Assembly: GCA_947303825.1 (NCBI GenBank)
Contig: CAMYZK010000011.1
Location: 1-19,223 of the forward strand
Origin: an uncultured Prevotella sp.
Lineage (GTDB): Bacteria; Bacteroidota; Bacteroidia; Bacteroidales; Bacteroidaceae
DNA length: 19,223 nt
Reading direction: 5' to 3'
The position numbers were made by a program, and so were the translations under genes. Below the pieces are notes generated by a model. The model was not told the DNA's origin, did not search any database, and worked only from the letters and a program-made list of their open reading frames with translations. Positions 1 to 7,518 of this stretch are shown piece after piece. Each line of letters opens with the position of its first letter. Within the stretch, counting starts at the first letter, position 1.

Positions 1-234
1 GCATGTGCCAAGGCTGCATGGTACTGCCAGGAGCGCGGATATGCCATTGAGCGGCTGGCCATGCAATATTCGGTGAGCAACAGCCGTATAGCCAGCACCC
101 TGTTCTCTTCGGCAAACCCGGTGAACGTGAAGCGCAACATACAGTGGGCTAATGAGGAACCAGACTGGCAGCTGGTGCAGGAAGTGAAAGACATCATAGG
201 AGACCAGCAGCGAGTGACATGGGAAAACACATGA
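1..234 (+). CDS. Aldo/keto reductase, C-terminal fragment (probable L-fucose/aldose 1-dehydrogenase)
   Basis: This is the last 77 codons of a gene whose start lies left of the window. The frame is open from base 1 to a TGA at 232-234. The residues show the typical end of an aldo/keto reductase: a Cys-x-Glu-Arg-Gly helix, then AIERLAMQYSVSNSRIAST, then a segment with NVKRNIQWANEEPD. This matches the C-terminal region of the D-threo-aldose/L-fucose/L-galactose dehydrogenase group, enzymes that oxidise a free sugar at C1 to a lactone with NAD(P). The next gene starts in the ATGA overlap at 231, so the two are translationally coupled, and that neighbour looks like a lactonase. FucP and a mutarotase downstream make L-fucose the likely substrate. 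The family call is fairly safe. The substrate is inferred from context, because the catalytic Tyr, Lys and His lie outside the window. Confidence 0.72.
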   Translation, partial: ACAKAAWYCQERGYAIERLAMQYSVSNSRIASTLFSSANPVNVKRNIQWANEEPDWQLVQEVKDIIGDQQRVTWENT

Positions 235-1178
235 CGATTATTGATGCGCACTCACACTTGTGGCTGAAGCAGGACACAAGGGTTGAAGGCAAGCGAATAC
301 TGTCGAAGAGAAATGGGCGAAGCATCTTTCTCGACGAGGAGGTACAGATGTTGCCGCCATTCATGGTAGACGGTGTAAACTCGGCAGAGGTGTTCCTGTC
401 GAACATGGACTATGCTCAGGTGGGGGGAGCCGTTGTGGTGCAGGAGATAATAGACGGCAACCAGAACGACTACTTGACTACAGTGCAAGGACACTACCCC
501 GACCGCTTCTTCTGTATGGGGATGGTGGAGTTCCGCTATGGGGCCGACTTCCTGGCAGAAGCCGAGATGGTGGCTGGAAGTAATCTGAAAGGTTTGGCCA
601 TACCTGGTCATAGACTTTTAAGTGTCCCTACATCAACAGATGAGCAACACTTTGAAACACTTCATCTTAACAGTGAGAAGATGATGCAACTGTTCAAGCT
701 GTTGGAAGACAAGGGTCTTGTGCTCTCCATGTGTCTGGGTGATAATCTGGCTCAGATAGGTGAGATGAAGGAGGTGATAGAAGAGTGCCCCCGGCTGAAG
801 GTTGCCATAGGGCACTTTGGCATGGTTACTACAGCGTCGTTCGAGCAGCAGGTCAAGCTGGCCTTGCATGGAGAGAACGTGAGAATAGAGGCAGGAGGCA
901 TAACCTGGCTGTTCAACAGTGAGTTCTATCCTTATCCCTCGGCAATCATGGCCATACGTCAGGCTGCCGACTGGGTGGGAATGGACAGGCTGATGTGGGG
1001 GTCGGACTATCCGCGTACCATCACAGCCATCACCTATAAGATGAGCTATGACTTTGTGACAAAGAGCAACGAACTGTCAGACGAAGAAAAAGCAATGTTC
1101 TTGGGGGCCAATGCCCAGCGTTTCTACGGTTTTGATGCTCTGCCTGACCTGCCTTATATTAAGAATATGTCGGAGTGA
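231..1178 (+). CDS. Amidohydrolase-2 family metal hydrolase, probable sugar lactonase (L-fuconolactonase-like)
   Basis: A 315-residue TIM-barrel hydrolase of the amidohydrolase-related family. It begins MTIIDAHSHLW, giving the metal-binding HxH pair (His7, His9). A later His is in AIGHFG (about residue 195) and the metal Asp is in MWGSDYP (about residue 259). These are the hallmark positions of the family that includes L-fuconolactone and L-rhamnonolactone hydrolases. An in-frame ATG at 219 would add four residues (MGKH). I prefer 231 because it forms the ATGA overlap with the upstream stop and puts the HxH strand at the N-terminus as usual. The protein would open the lactone made by the upstream reductase to the aldonic acid. 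The family is secure. The lactonase role rests on the neighbours; a decarboxylase or other amidohydrolase activity cannot be excluded. Confidence 0.78.
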   Translation: MTIIDAHSHLWLKQDTRVEGKRILSKRNGRSIFLDEEVQMLPPFMVDGVNSAEVFLSNMDYAQVGGAVVVQEIIDGNQNDYLTTVQGHYPDRFFCMGMVEFRYGADFLAEAEMVAGSNLKGLAIPGHRLLSVPTSTDEQHFETLHLNSEKMMQLFKLLEDKGLVLSMCLGDNLAQIGEMKEVIEECPRLKVAIGHFGMVTTASFEQQVKLALHGENVRIEAGGITWLFNSEFYPYPSAIMAIRQAADWVGMDRLMWGSDYPRTITAITYKMSYDFVTKSNELSDEEKAMFLGANAQRFYGFDALPDLPYIKNMSE

Positions 1179-1190
1179 CCCATAGATAAA

Positions 1191-1292
1191 CTCACAAAAC
1201 TGAAATTGAGAGAATGTGAGAATGAGAAAATGAGAAATTGAGAAGGACTTAAAGAACTCAAAACTCAAAAACAAAAGATCTCACAAACTCAT
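1191..1292 (+). repeat. Degenerate CTCA/GAGAA repeats in the leader of the permease gene
   Basis: The 129-base gap before the permease gene is low in complexity. Bases about 1206-1247 are a run of irregular units built on TGAGAA or TGAGAAA. Bases 1191-1200 and 1256-1292 carry CTCACAAA and ACTCA units of the same kind as the tandem octamer repeat at 4735-4774. The two kinds are partly complementary: 1215-1221 (TGTGAGA) can pair with 1279-1285 (TCTCACA), so the leader RNA could fold. I see no TTTG/TAnnTTTG promoter here, which suggests that the permease gene is read through from upstream. Confidence 0.45.
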
Positions 1293-1307
1293 ATAATATC
1301 CATAATA

Positions 1308-2645
1308 ATGAGCAACAAATCATTGATTAAGAAAGACGGCATAAGCTACCTTGTGCCATTTATTCTCGTTACGTTCTGCTTTGCCTTGTGGGGATTTGCC
1401 AACGACATCACCAACCCCATGGTGAAGGCTTTCTCGAAGATCTTTAGAATGGGTGTCACTGAGGGCGCCCTTGTTCAGGTGGCTTTCTATGGCGGATATT
1501 TCGCCATGGCTTTTCCTGCTGCCATCTTCATACGTAAATACAGCTACAAGTCGGGAGTCTTGGTGGGCTTGGGACTCTATGCCACCGGTGCCCTGATGTT
1601 CCTTCCAGCCAAGGCTGTAGGCGTCTATGGCTGTTTCCTGCTGGCATATTTCATTATGACCTGCGGCCTGTCGTTCCTAGAGACATCGTGCAACCCTTAT
1701 ATACTGACGATGGGACCTGATGACACTGCCACACGCCGTCTCAACATGGCTCAGTGCTTCAACCCCTGCGGGTCTATCATTGGCATGCTCGTGGCAAAGA
1801 ACTTCATTCAGGCAAAGCTCAACGCTGCTAGCAGTGAGGAGCGTGCCTTGCTAGGCGATGCTGAGTTTGAGGCCATGAAAGACCAGGACTTGAGCGTACT
1901 GATATCGCCTTACCTCATCATAGGCTTCGTCATCGTGGCAATGTTCCTTGTCATCTTCTTTACCAAGATGCCTAGAAACGGTGATGGCAATCGCACCATC
2001 AACTTCTTGCCTACCCTGAAGCGCATCTTTTCACTAAAATATTACCGTGAGGGTGTCATTGCACAGTTCTTCTATGTCGGAGCACAGATTATGTGCTGGA
2101 CATTTATCATACACTATGGAACGAGGGTGTTTATGTCGGAGGGAATGAGTGAGCAGGACGCAGAGGTGCTGTCGCAGAAGTTCAACATCTATGCCATGGT
2201 GTTCTTCATCTGCTCACGCTTCCTGGCAACTTATCTTATGAAGTGGCTTAAGCCTGCCAAGTTGCTTGCTATCTTCGGCGTGCTTGCCATGCTCTTTACG
2301 CTAGGAGTGATACTGTTGCAGAACCGCATGGGGGTATATTGCCTGGTGTGTGTGAGCGGCTGCATGTCACTCATGTTCCCCACCATCTATGGCATAGCTC
2401 TTGACGGACTTGGCGATGACGCCAAGTTTGGTGCTGCAGGTCTTATCATGGCTATCCTGGGCGGCTCGGTGCTGCCTCCGTTGCAGGCCATGATAATAGG
2501 CGATGCAAAGGTGGGTGGAGCCATGCCCGAGATAATGGGTATTCCATCGGTCAATTTCTCGTTCATCCTGCCATTTATCTGTTTCCTTGTAGTCTCTCTC
2601 TATGGCTACAGGATGTACAAGGTACGTCAGCAGGCAGTTAAATAG
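1308..2645 (+). CDS. fucP: L-fucose:proton symporter FucP (MFS)
   Basis: A 445-residue major facilitator permease, close to the roughly 430-440 residues usual for FucP. The first membrane helix ends in ALWGFANDITNPMV, the strongly conserved start of the FucP/glucose-galactose porter branch. It is followed by the GGYFAMAFPAA helix and the conserved ETSCNPYIL segment in helix 4. About twelve hydrophobic segments are visible, with a long hydrophilic central loop (about residues 165-190 and 215-230). It would import L-fucose, or another free sugar of this permease branch, across the inner membrane with a proton. It sits between the presumed lactonase and a zinc dehydrogenase in one transcriptional direction. 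The family assignment is strong. L-fucose is favoured over glucose or galactose because of the mutarotase and reductase neighbours. Confidence 0.85.
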   Translation: MSNKSLIKKDGISYLVPFILVTFCFALWGFANDITNPMVKAFSKIFRMGVTEGALVQVAFYGGYFAMAFPAAIFIRKYSYKSGVLVGLGLYATGALMFLPAKAVGVYGCFLLAYFIMTCGLSFLETSCNPYILTMGPDDTATRRLNMAQCFNPCGSIIGMLVAKNFIQAKLNAASSEERALLGDAEFEAMKDQDLSVLISPYLIIGFVIVAMFLVIFFTKMPRNGDGNRTINFLPTLKRIFSLKYYREGVIAQFFYVGAQIMCWTFIIHYGTRVFMSEGMSEQDAEVLSQKFNIYAMVFFICSRFLATYLMKWLKPAKLLAIFGVLAMLFTLGVILLQNRMGVYCLVCVSGCMSLMFPTIYGIALDGLGDDAKFGAAGLIMAILGGSVLPPLQAMIIGDAKVGGAMPEIMGIPSVNFSFILPFICFLVVSLYGYRMYKVRQQAVK

Positions 2646-2672
2646 AACAATTCAATTTATTAAATGACAAAT

Positions 2673-3692
2673 ATGAAAGCAATACAAATAACACACAGCC
2701 AAGAGCTGAACATCATTGACATCGAGAAGCCTCAGGCACCCGGTCAGGGAGAGGTGCTGTTGCACCTGCGCTACGTGGGCTTCTGCGGTTCAGACATCAA
2801 CACATTCAAGGGGCGCAACGGCATGGCCCTCAATCCCGTAATCCCTGGCCACGAAGTGGGGGCTGTTATTGAGGAAGTTGGAACTGGCGTACCAGAAAAC
2901 CTGAAAGTTGGTATGACGGTCACCGTCAACCCCTACACCAACTGCGGACATTGTGCTTCTTGCCGCAACGGACGGGTGAACGCTTGCCAGCACAACGAGA
3001 CCCTGGGTGTACAGCGCGACGGTGCCATGCGCGAGTATATAGTGCTACCTTGGCAGAAGATTATTCCTTCAGGGTGTATCGCACCCCGTGAGAGTGCCTT
3101 GATAGAACCCATGTCGGTAGGCTTCCATGCCGTAGACCGTGCACAGGTCACCGACAGCGACGTGGTGATGGTCATTGGCTGCGGTATGGTGGGTATGGGA
3201 GCAATAGTAAGAGCTGCACTGCGTGGAGCGACTGTCATTGCTGCCGATATAGACGACGAAAAGCTCGCCTTGGCAAAGACGATGGGAGCTGCATGTGCCG
3301 TAAATACCCGTTCAGAAGACGTGCATGCCCGGCTGCAGGAGCTTACCGGTGGCTTCGGCCCTGATGTGGTAATTGAGGCTGTAGGAAGTGTACCCACCTA
3401 TCAGATGGCTGTTAACGAGGTGGCTTTTACTGGCCGTGTGGCATGCATAGGCTATGCCAAGACCGACGTGGAGCTGCCCACAAAGCTCTTCGTACAGAAA
3501 GAGCTCGACATACGCGGCTCTCGCAATGCCACGCCCCAGGACTTCCGTGCCGTGATACGCTATATGGAGCGCGGACAGTGTCCCACGGAGTCGCTCATTA
3601 CCAGAGTGGTGAAACCCGAAGAGGCTCTTGAGACCATGAAGTGGTGGAGCCAGAATCCCGGACGTGTGTTCCGCATTCTTGTAGAATTCTGA
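2673..3692 (+). CDS. Zinc-binding alcohol dehydrogenase (MDR family), sugar-acid or sugar-alcohol oxidoreductase
   Basis: A 339-residue medium-chain dehydrogenase. The catalytic zinc site is seen as GFCGSD (Cys38) and PGHE (His60, Glu61). The four structural-zinc cysteines lie in CGHCASCRNGRVNAC (91, 94, 97, 105). The NAD(P)-binding Rossmann fold begins at VIGCGMVGMGA, and a following IAADID places an acidic residue at the end of the second strand, which favours NAD. An in-frame ATG at 2664 would add three residues. The start at 2673 gives MKAIQITHSQELNI, the usual beginning of this family. The gene lies 27 bases after fucP and 7 bases before the mutarotase, so it belongs to the same operon. 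In an oxidative fucose route it could be the dehydrogenase acting on 2-keto-3-deoxy-fuconate, a step done elsewhere by a short-chain dehydrogenase. That role is inference. Confidence 0.75.
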   Translation: MKAIQITHSQELNIIDIEKPQAPGQGEVLLHLRYVGFCGSDINTFKGRNGMALNPVIPGHEVGAVIEEVGTGVPENLKVGMTVTVNPYTNCGHCASCRNGRVNACQHNETLGVQRDGAMREYIVLPWQKIIPSGCIAPRESALIEPMSVGFHAVDRAQVTDSDVVMVIGCGMVGMGAIVRAALRGATVIAADIDDEKLALAKTMGAACAVNTRSEDVHARLQELTGGFGPDVVIEAVGSVPTYQMAVNEVAFTGRVACIGYAKTDVELPTKLFVQKELDIRGSRNATPQDFRAVIRYMERGQCPTESLITRVVKPEEALETMKWWSQNPGRVFRILVEF

Positions 3693-3699
3693 TGGGACT

Positions 3700-4074
3700 A
3701 TGGAAGGATATGTTCAGGCCATCTCTGATGGCAAGATAAAACGCTACGTACAGTTCCTGGAAATCAGTGACGACCCCGAGCTGGTGGCCCAGTACCGAAA
3801 GTGGCATAGCGAGGAGTATAGCTGGAAGGAGATACGCGACGGCATCAGACAGGTGGGAATACTTGAGATGGAGATATACATTCTGAGTAGCCGTCTCGTG
3901 ATGATTGTCGATACTCCTGCCGACTTCCAGTGGAAAGAAGCTATGGACCGTTTGGCTACACTGCCTAGACAGGCAGAGTGGGAGGCTTTTGTGGCTCGCT
4001 TTCAGGGGTGTAGTGCTGATGCGCGAAGCGATGAGAAATGGCAGCCTATGGAACGTATGTTCAGACTGTATTGA
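3700..4074 (+). CDS. L-fucose/L-rhamnose mutarotase (RhaM/DUF718 family)
   Basis: A 124-residue protein of the RhaM-like mutarotase family, which interconverts the alpha and beta anomers of 6-deoxy sugars. Visible family features are the opening strand KRYVQFLEISDDPELV, the YRKWHSEEYSW segment with the conserved His, the GILEMEIYILSSRL strand, LATLPRQAEWEAFVARFQ, and the closing DEKWQPMERMF. The family is usually near 105 residues; the extra 13 or so N-terminal residues come before the core, and no later ATG is available. Start and neighbour are separated by 7 bases on the left and 3-9 on the right, so the gene is within the operon. It would feed the correct anomer to the sugar dehydrogenase. 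The fold call is strong. Fucose over rhamnose is by context with FucP. Confidence 0.85.
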   Translation: MEGYVQAISDGKIKRYVQFLEISDDPELVAQYRKWHSEEYSWKEIRDGIRQVGILEMEIYILSSRLVMIVDTPADFQWKEAMDRLATLPRQAEWEAFVARFQGCSADARSDEKWQPMERMFRLY

Positions 4075-4083
4075 TTAATGTAT

Positions 4084-4734
4084 ATGAAGAAGAATGAACT
4101 GAAGGCTGCCCTCTTCGACCTCGACGGAGTGGTCTTTGACACAGAGCCTCAGTACACTGTGTTCTGGGGAAACCAGTGCCGCCTCTACCATCCAGAGCAC
4201 CCGGGGCTGGAGCTAGAGATAAAAGGCTCCACGCTCGACCAGATTTTCGACCTGGCATGGACGGGCGAACTGGAGGCAGAACGAGAGAAGGTGGTGGAGA
4301 GACTCAATGCTTTTGAAGAGCAGATGACACTCGACTATGTTCCTGGCTTTGTGAACTTCATTGCCAGCCTGCGTAGCGATGGCCTCAAGACGGCTGTTGT
4401 GACCAGTTCCAACAGGCAGAAAATGGAGAATGTCTACCGTAAGCATCCTGAGTTCAAGAGCTATTTTGATGCCGTACTCACCAGTGAGGACTTTGCAGAG
4501 AGCAAGCCCTCGCCCGACTGCTATCTGCGTGCTGCTGCCCGCTTCGGTGCATCACCGGGAGAGTGTGTGGTCTTTGAAGACAGCATCAACGGCCTCCGCT
4601 CTGCCCGTGCCGCCAACATGAGGGTGGTAGGACTGCTCACAACCAATACACGTGAGGCTGTAAGTCCCCTTAGCGACTGTCAGATAGAGAATTATCTAGG
4701 GTTTAGTTTAGCCGCACAACTTAAAAACTTATAG
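4084..4734 (+). CDS. HAD-superfamily phosphatase, beta-phosphoglucomutase-like
   Basis: A 216-residue class IA haloacid-dehalogenase-fold enzyme. Motif I is ALFDLDGVVFDTE (nucleophile Asp12, acid/base Asp14). Motif II is the VVTSS segment, motif III the Lys in ESKPSPDCYL, and motif IV is VVFEDSINGLRSA. The cap domain after motif I is of the helical beta-phosphoglucomutase type. An in-frame ATG at 4078 would add two residues (MY). The start at 4084 gives the basic MKKNELKAALFD typical of relatives. It would hydrolyse or isomerise a small phosphorylated sugar or polyol. Its place at the end of a cluster that otherwise needs no phosphorylated intermediate is odd; it may be a housekeeping phosphatase that merely joined the operon. 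The superfamily is certain. The substrate is unknown. Confidence 0.78.
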   Translation: MKKNELKAALFDLDGVVFDTEPQYTVFWGNQCRLYHPEHPGLELEIKGSTLDQIFDLAWTGELEAEREKVVERLNAFEEQMTLDYVPGFVNFIASLRSDGLKTAVVTSSNRQKMENVYRKHPEFKSYFDAVLTSEDFAESKPSPDCYLRAAARFGASPGECVVFEDSINGLRSARAANMRVVGLLTTNTREAVSPLSDCQIENYLGFSLAAQLKNL

Positions 4735-4774
4735 ACTCATAAACTCATATACTCACAAACTCACAAACTCACAA
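4735..4774 (+). repeat. Tandem 8-base repeat, five units of ACTCAYAW
   Basis: Directly after the phosphatase stop the sequence is five head-to-tail octamers: ACTCATAA, ACTCATAT, then ACTCACAA three times. It ends in a decayed unit (AACTTATA, 4775-4782) just before the panB start at 4789. The array fills nearly the whole 54-base gap. Its units resemble the CTCACAAA motifs in the fucP leader. No hairpin or promoter is visible. Confidence 0.8.
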
Positions 4775-4788
4775 AACTTATAACCTCA

Positions 4789-5610
4789 ATGGCAGGATAT
4801 TTAGTAAGCGACGAGCGTAAGGTGACCACTCGCCGCTTTATAGAAATGAAGCAGAAAGGAGAGAAAATCTCCATGCTCACCTCATACGATTTCACAACAG
4901 CCGGCATAGTAGATCGCGCCGGCATCGATGGCATACTCATAGGTGACTCGGCATCTAACGTCATGGTAGGAAACTCCACGACGCTGCCCATGACCGTTGA
5001 CCAGATGATATACCATGCCCGTGCTGTGGTAAACGGTGTAAAACGCGCACTGGTGGTATGCGACATGCCCTTCGGTTCCTATCAGACTGGCGAGCACGAC
5101 GGTGTGGCAAACGCTATACGTATAATGAAAGAAAGCGGGTGCGATGCACTGAAGCTTGAGGGTGGGGTAGAAATACTTCCCACTGTGAAACGCATTCTCG
5201 ATGCTGGAATACCGGTAATGGGCCACCTGGGGCTTACACCACAGTCTATCAACAAGTTTGGTACATACGCAGTAAGAGCCAAGGAAGAGAAAGAAGCCGC
5301 CAAGCTGCTGAGCGATGCCAAGGCACTGGCCGAGGCAGGATGCTTTGCCGTCGTGCTGGAGAAAGTACCTGCTGCCCTCGCCCAGCAGGTTACACAGGCC
5401 ATCGATGTACCCACAATAGGAATAGGAGCTGGGCCGCAATGTGACGGACAGATACTTGTCGTGGCCGACATGCTCGGACTTACACAGGGCTTCTCACCTA
5501 GATTCCTTCGTAGATATGCCGATCTGGCTACGGTTATGACCGATGCCATAGGGCAGTATGTTGCCGACGTGAAGAACTCCGACTTCCCCAATGAGAAAGA
5601 AAGTTATTGA
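4789..5610 (+). CDS. panB: 3-methyl-2-oxobutanoate hydroxymethyltransferase PanB
   Basis: A 273-residue protein of normal PanB length. It catalyses the first committed step of pantothenate, hence coenzyme A and acyl-carrier prosthetic group, synthesis: transfer of a hydroxymethyl group from 5,10-methylene-tetrahydrofolate to 2-oxoisovalerate, giving ketopantoate. Diagnostic stretches are [32 protein letters not shown] with the metal-binding Asp53, the [10 protein letters not shown] strand, ALKLEGG with the substrate-binding Lys, GHLGLTPQS, and VVLEKVPA with the catalytic Glu. The cytoplasmic (beta-alpha)8 barrel is complete. The start ATG at 4789 gives [14 protein letters not shown]. The next gene begins two bases after its stop, so the pair is probably co-translated. 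panC and panD are not in the window. Confidence 0.95.
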   Translation: MAGYLVSDERKVTTRRFIEMKQKGEKISMLTSYDFTTAGIVDRAGIDGILIGDSASNVMVGNSTTLPMTVDQMIYHARAVVNGVKRALVVCDMPFGSYQTGEHDGVANAIRIMKESGCDALKLEGGVEILPTVKRILDAGIPVMGHLGLTPQSINKFGTYAVRAKEEKEAAKLLSDAKALAEAGCFAVVLEKVPAALAQQVTQAIDVPTIGIGAGPQCDGQILVVADMLGLTQGFSPRFLRRYADLATVMTDAIGQYVADVKNSDFPNEKESY

Positions 5611-5612
5611 GC

Positions 5613-6353
5613 ATGGACAGGATAGGACGATATGAGTTCATGGCGGAACCGTTCCACTGCGACTTCAGTGGAAGGCTGTTCATGGGGCATCTAGGCAACC
5701 ACATGCTCAATGCTGCAGATTTTCATTCCACAGAACGGGGATTCGGAATGAAGAGGCTTATGCAGATGCAGCGATCGTGGGTGCTATCCAGGCTTGCCAT
5801 AGAGGTTGTCGACATGCCTCAGCAGTATGAGCACTTCCAAGTTGATACATGGGTGGAGAGTGCCATGCGCTTCTTCACAAGCCGAAACTTTGCTGTTTTG
5901 GGGAGTGACGGACATGTATATGGCTACGGGCGAAGCATCTGGGCCATGATCGATACAGACACTCGCCAGCCTACAGACATCCTTGCCATTGACAATGGTG
6001 CCATCAGCGAATGGATTGTTGCCGACAGAGACTGCCCCATACAGAAGGGAGGCCGGGTGAGAATGAAGGGAGAGGCTGCGCCCATACGCACCATCGACAC
6101 CTATTATAACGACGTTGACATTAATGGACACATAAACTCGGTGAAATATATTGAGCACGTACTCGACCTCTGGCCGCTGTCGTGGTACAAGTCACACCGC
6201 ATTCAACGGCTGGAGATTGCTTATGTGGCAGAGGCTCATGCAGGAGAAAGACTGACATTCTACAAGGAAGATACTGACGACGGCACTGCAAACATACGCA
6301 TTAGCAAAGATGGTGACGTTGAGGTGGCACGGGTCTGCGTAAGATTCAAATAA
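5613..6353 (+). CDS. Acyl-ACP thioesterase (FatA/FatB-like, double hotdog)
   Basis: A 246-residue protein with the two hotdog domains of the bacterial acyl-ACP thioesterase family. Domain 1 runs from about residue 5 to 130: FHCDFSGRLFMGHLGNHMLN, then RSWVLSRLAIEV, with the conserved Trp in VDTWVES. Domain 2 carries DVDINGHINSVKYIEHVLDL, the Asn/His catalytic signature, at about residues 165-185. It would cleave the thioester of acyl-ACP to release free fatty acids in the cytoplasm. A TTG six bases upstream is in frame, but ATG 5613, two bases after the panB stop, is the better start. Linkage to panB is suggestive because the carrier's phosphopantetheine arm comes from pantothenate. The family call is strong. 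Chain-length preference cannot be read here. Confidence 0.87.
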   Translation: MDRIGRYEFMAEPFHCDFSGRLFMGHLGNHMLNAADFHSTERGFGMKRLMQMQRSWVLSRLAIEVVDMPQQYEHFQVDTWVESAMRFFTSRNFAVLGSDGHVYGYGRSIWAMIDTDTRQPTDILAIDNGAISEWIVADRDCPIQKGGRVRMKGEAAPIRTIDTYYNDVDINGHINSVKYIEHVLDLWPLSWYKSHRIQRLEIAYVAEAHAGERLTFYKEDTDDGTANIRISKDGDVEVARVCVRFK

Positions 6354-6379
6354 ACAATAAGTTACTCAAATAGATTATT

Positions 6380-7447
6380 ATGAAAAGACAACTTTTATTA
6401 GCTTTTGCCTTGCTGATAGCAGTGGTTACAAAGGCTCAGATAGCCTACTCCGTGAATGGCGATGCATCGCCTGAGGCAGGAAAAGTATATTTGGTAGATG
6501 TGTCAAACCGTTTTGGCGTCATCGACAGCACCACAGTTTCTAAATCCGGACAGTTCAGCATGACAGGTACACAGCAGCAGAATACCGTGCTTGGTCTGGC
6601 TACCCCCGATTATGTCATGCTGTTCATCAACGACGGTACGCCTATAGAGGCACACCTGGCAACAATGGAGCTGAAAGGCTCACCTCAGAACAATAAACTC
6701 AATGCATACGACCGTGAACTGACCCCCATTGACAAGGATATGGAGAGCACTTTGGCCAAACTGCGAAGTAATGAATATCCAGACGAACTAAAGGACTCGT
6801 TGGCTGCCATATATCTCCAGCTGGTACATAAGAAGGAAATGCGCATGATGGAAATTATTCGTGAGAACAATGATAACCTTGTGCCAGTGGCGTTTGTTGG
6901 GGAGTTGGCATACAGCATGGACTATGAACAGCTTAAAGAGGTGTGCAACCCATCTAATGCCTACTACAACCACCCGGCCATGACCCTGCCAAAACGTCTG
7001 TTGGAAAACATGGCCAAGCGAGCTCCCGGCACCCTCTTCAAGGACATGACCATACCAGACATTGACGGCAACTCTCGCAAGTTGAGTGAGTGGATTGGTA
7101 AAGGTCAATATGTCATGGTCGACTTCTGGGCCTCTTGGTGCGGACCATGCAGGCAGGAGATGCCCAATGTGGTGGCTAACTATGAAAAGTATCATTCCAA
7201 GGGATTTGAAATCGTAGGCATATCTTTCGATCAGAAGGCTGACCCATGGAAGAAATCTGTTGAGCAAATGAAAATGAAGTGGCCACAGCTTAGTGACTTG
7301 GGGGGATGGCAGTCGGCAGCATCAGGTGTTTATGGTATCAGTTCCATACCTGCAAGTATTCTCTTTGACCCTCAGGGAAAAATAATTGCCATAGACTTGC
7401 GTGGTGAAAAACTGGGGCAGAAGCTTGCTGAGATATACGGATTTTGA
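6380..7447 (+). CDS. Exported DUF4369/thioredoxin-fold protein (TlpA/ResA-like)
   Basis: A 355-residue protein typical of the Bacteroidota. An N-terminal signal peptide (MKRQLLLAFALLIAVVTKAQ, cleavage near residue 20) sends it to the periplasm, and no lipobox Cys is visible. Residues about 21-115 resemble the DUF4369 beta-sandwich seen before thioredoxin domains in this phylum. A helical linker follows, rich in charged residues, about 115-205. The C-terminal thioredoxin/AhpC-TSA-like domain, about 215-355, carries WASWCGPC with the redox pair Cys254 and Cys257 and the cis-Pro in SSIPASILFD. It likely reduces disulfides of exported proteins or cytochromes. It lies 26 bases after the thioesterase gene without a visible promoter. 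The partner protein is unknown. Confidence 0.85.
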   Translation: MKRQLLLAFALLIAVVTKAQIAYSVNGDASPEAGKVYLVDVSNRFGVIDSTTVSKSGQFSMTGTQQQNTVLGLATPDYVMLFINDGTPIEAHLATMELKGSPQNNKLNAYDRELTPIDKDMESTLAKLRSNEYPDELKDSLAAIYLQLVHKKEMRMMEIIRENNDNLVPVAFVGELAYSMDYEQLKEVCNPSNAYYNHPAMTLPKRLLENMAKRAPGTLFKDMTIPDIDGNSRKLSEWIGKGQYVMVDFWASWCGPCRQEMPNVVANYEKYHSKGFEIVGISFDQKADPWKKSVEQMKMKWPQLSDLGGWQSAASGVYGISSIPASILFDPQGKIIAIDLRGEKLGQKLAEIYGF

Positions 7448-7463
7448 AAGCCGAAGATATAGT

Positions 7464-7493
7464 TTTGCATTCAAAAATTAATAGTTAAATTTG
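7464..7493 (+). promoter_or_regulatory. Bacteroidota-type promoter for ettA
   Basis: TTTG at 7464-7467 is followed after 18 bases by TAAATTTG at 7486-7493. This fits the -33 TTTG and -7 TAnnTTTG elements of the primary sigma factor of this phylum, with the spacer one or two bases shorter than ideal. Transcription would begin near 7500, leaving a short leader of about 20 bases before the ATG at 7519. It lies in the 71-base gap after the thioredoxin-like gene, so ettA and ispE are probably a separate unit. Confidence 0.6.
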
Positions 7494-7518
7494 CAACCAT
7501 CGAATTAATAATGTTTAT

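Noticed and set aside
4735..4782. CRISPR-like array
   Set aside because: The 8-base units are directly adjacent with no spacers, so it is a simple tandem repeat.
5607..5612. TTG at 5607 as the thioesterase start
   Set aside because: An ATG six bases later is in frame and gives the family-like N-terminus.
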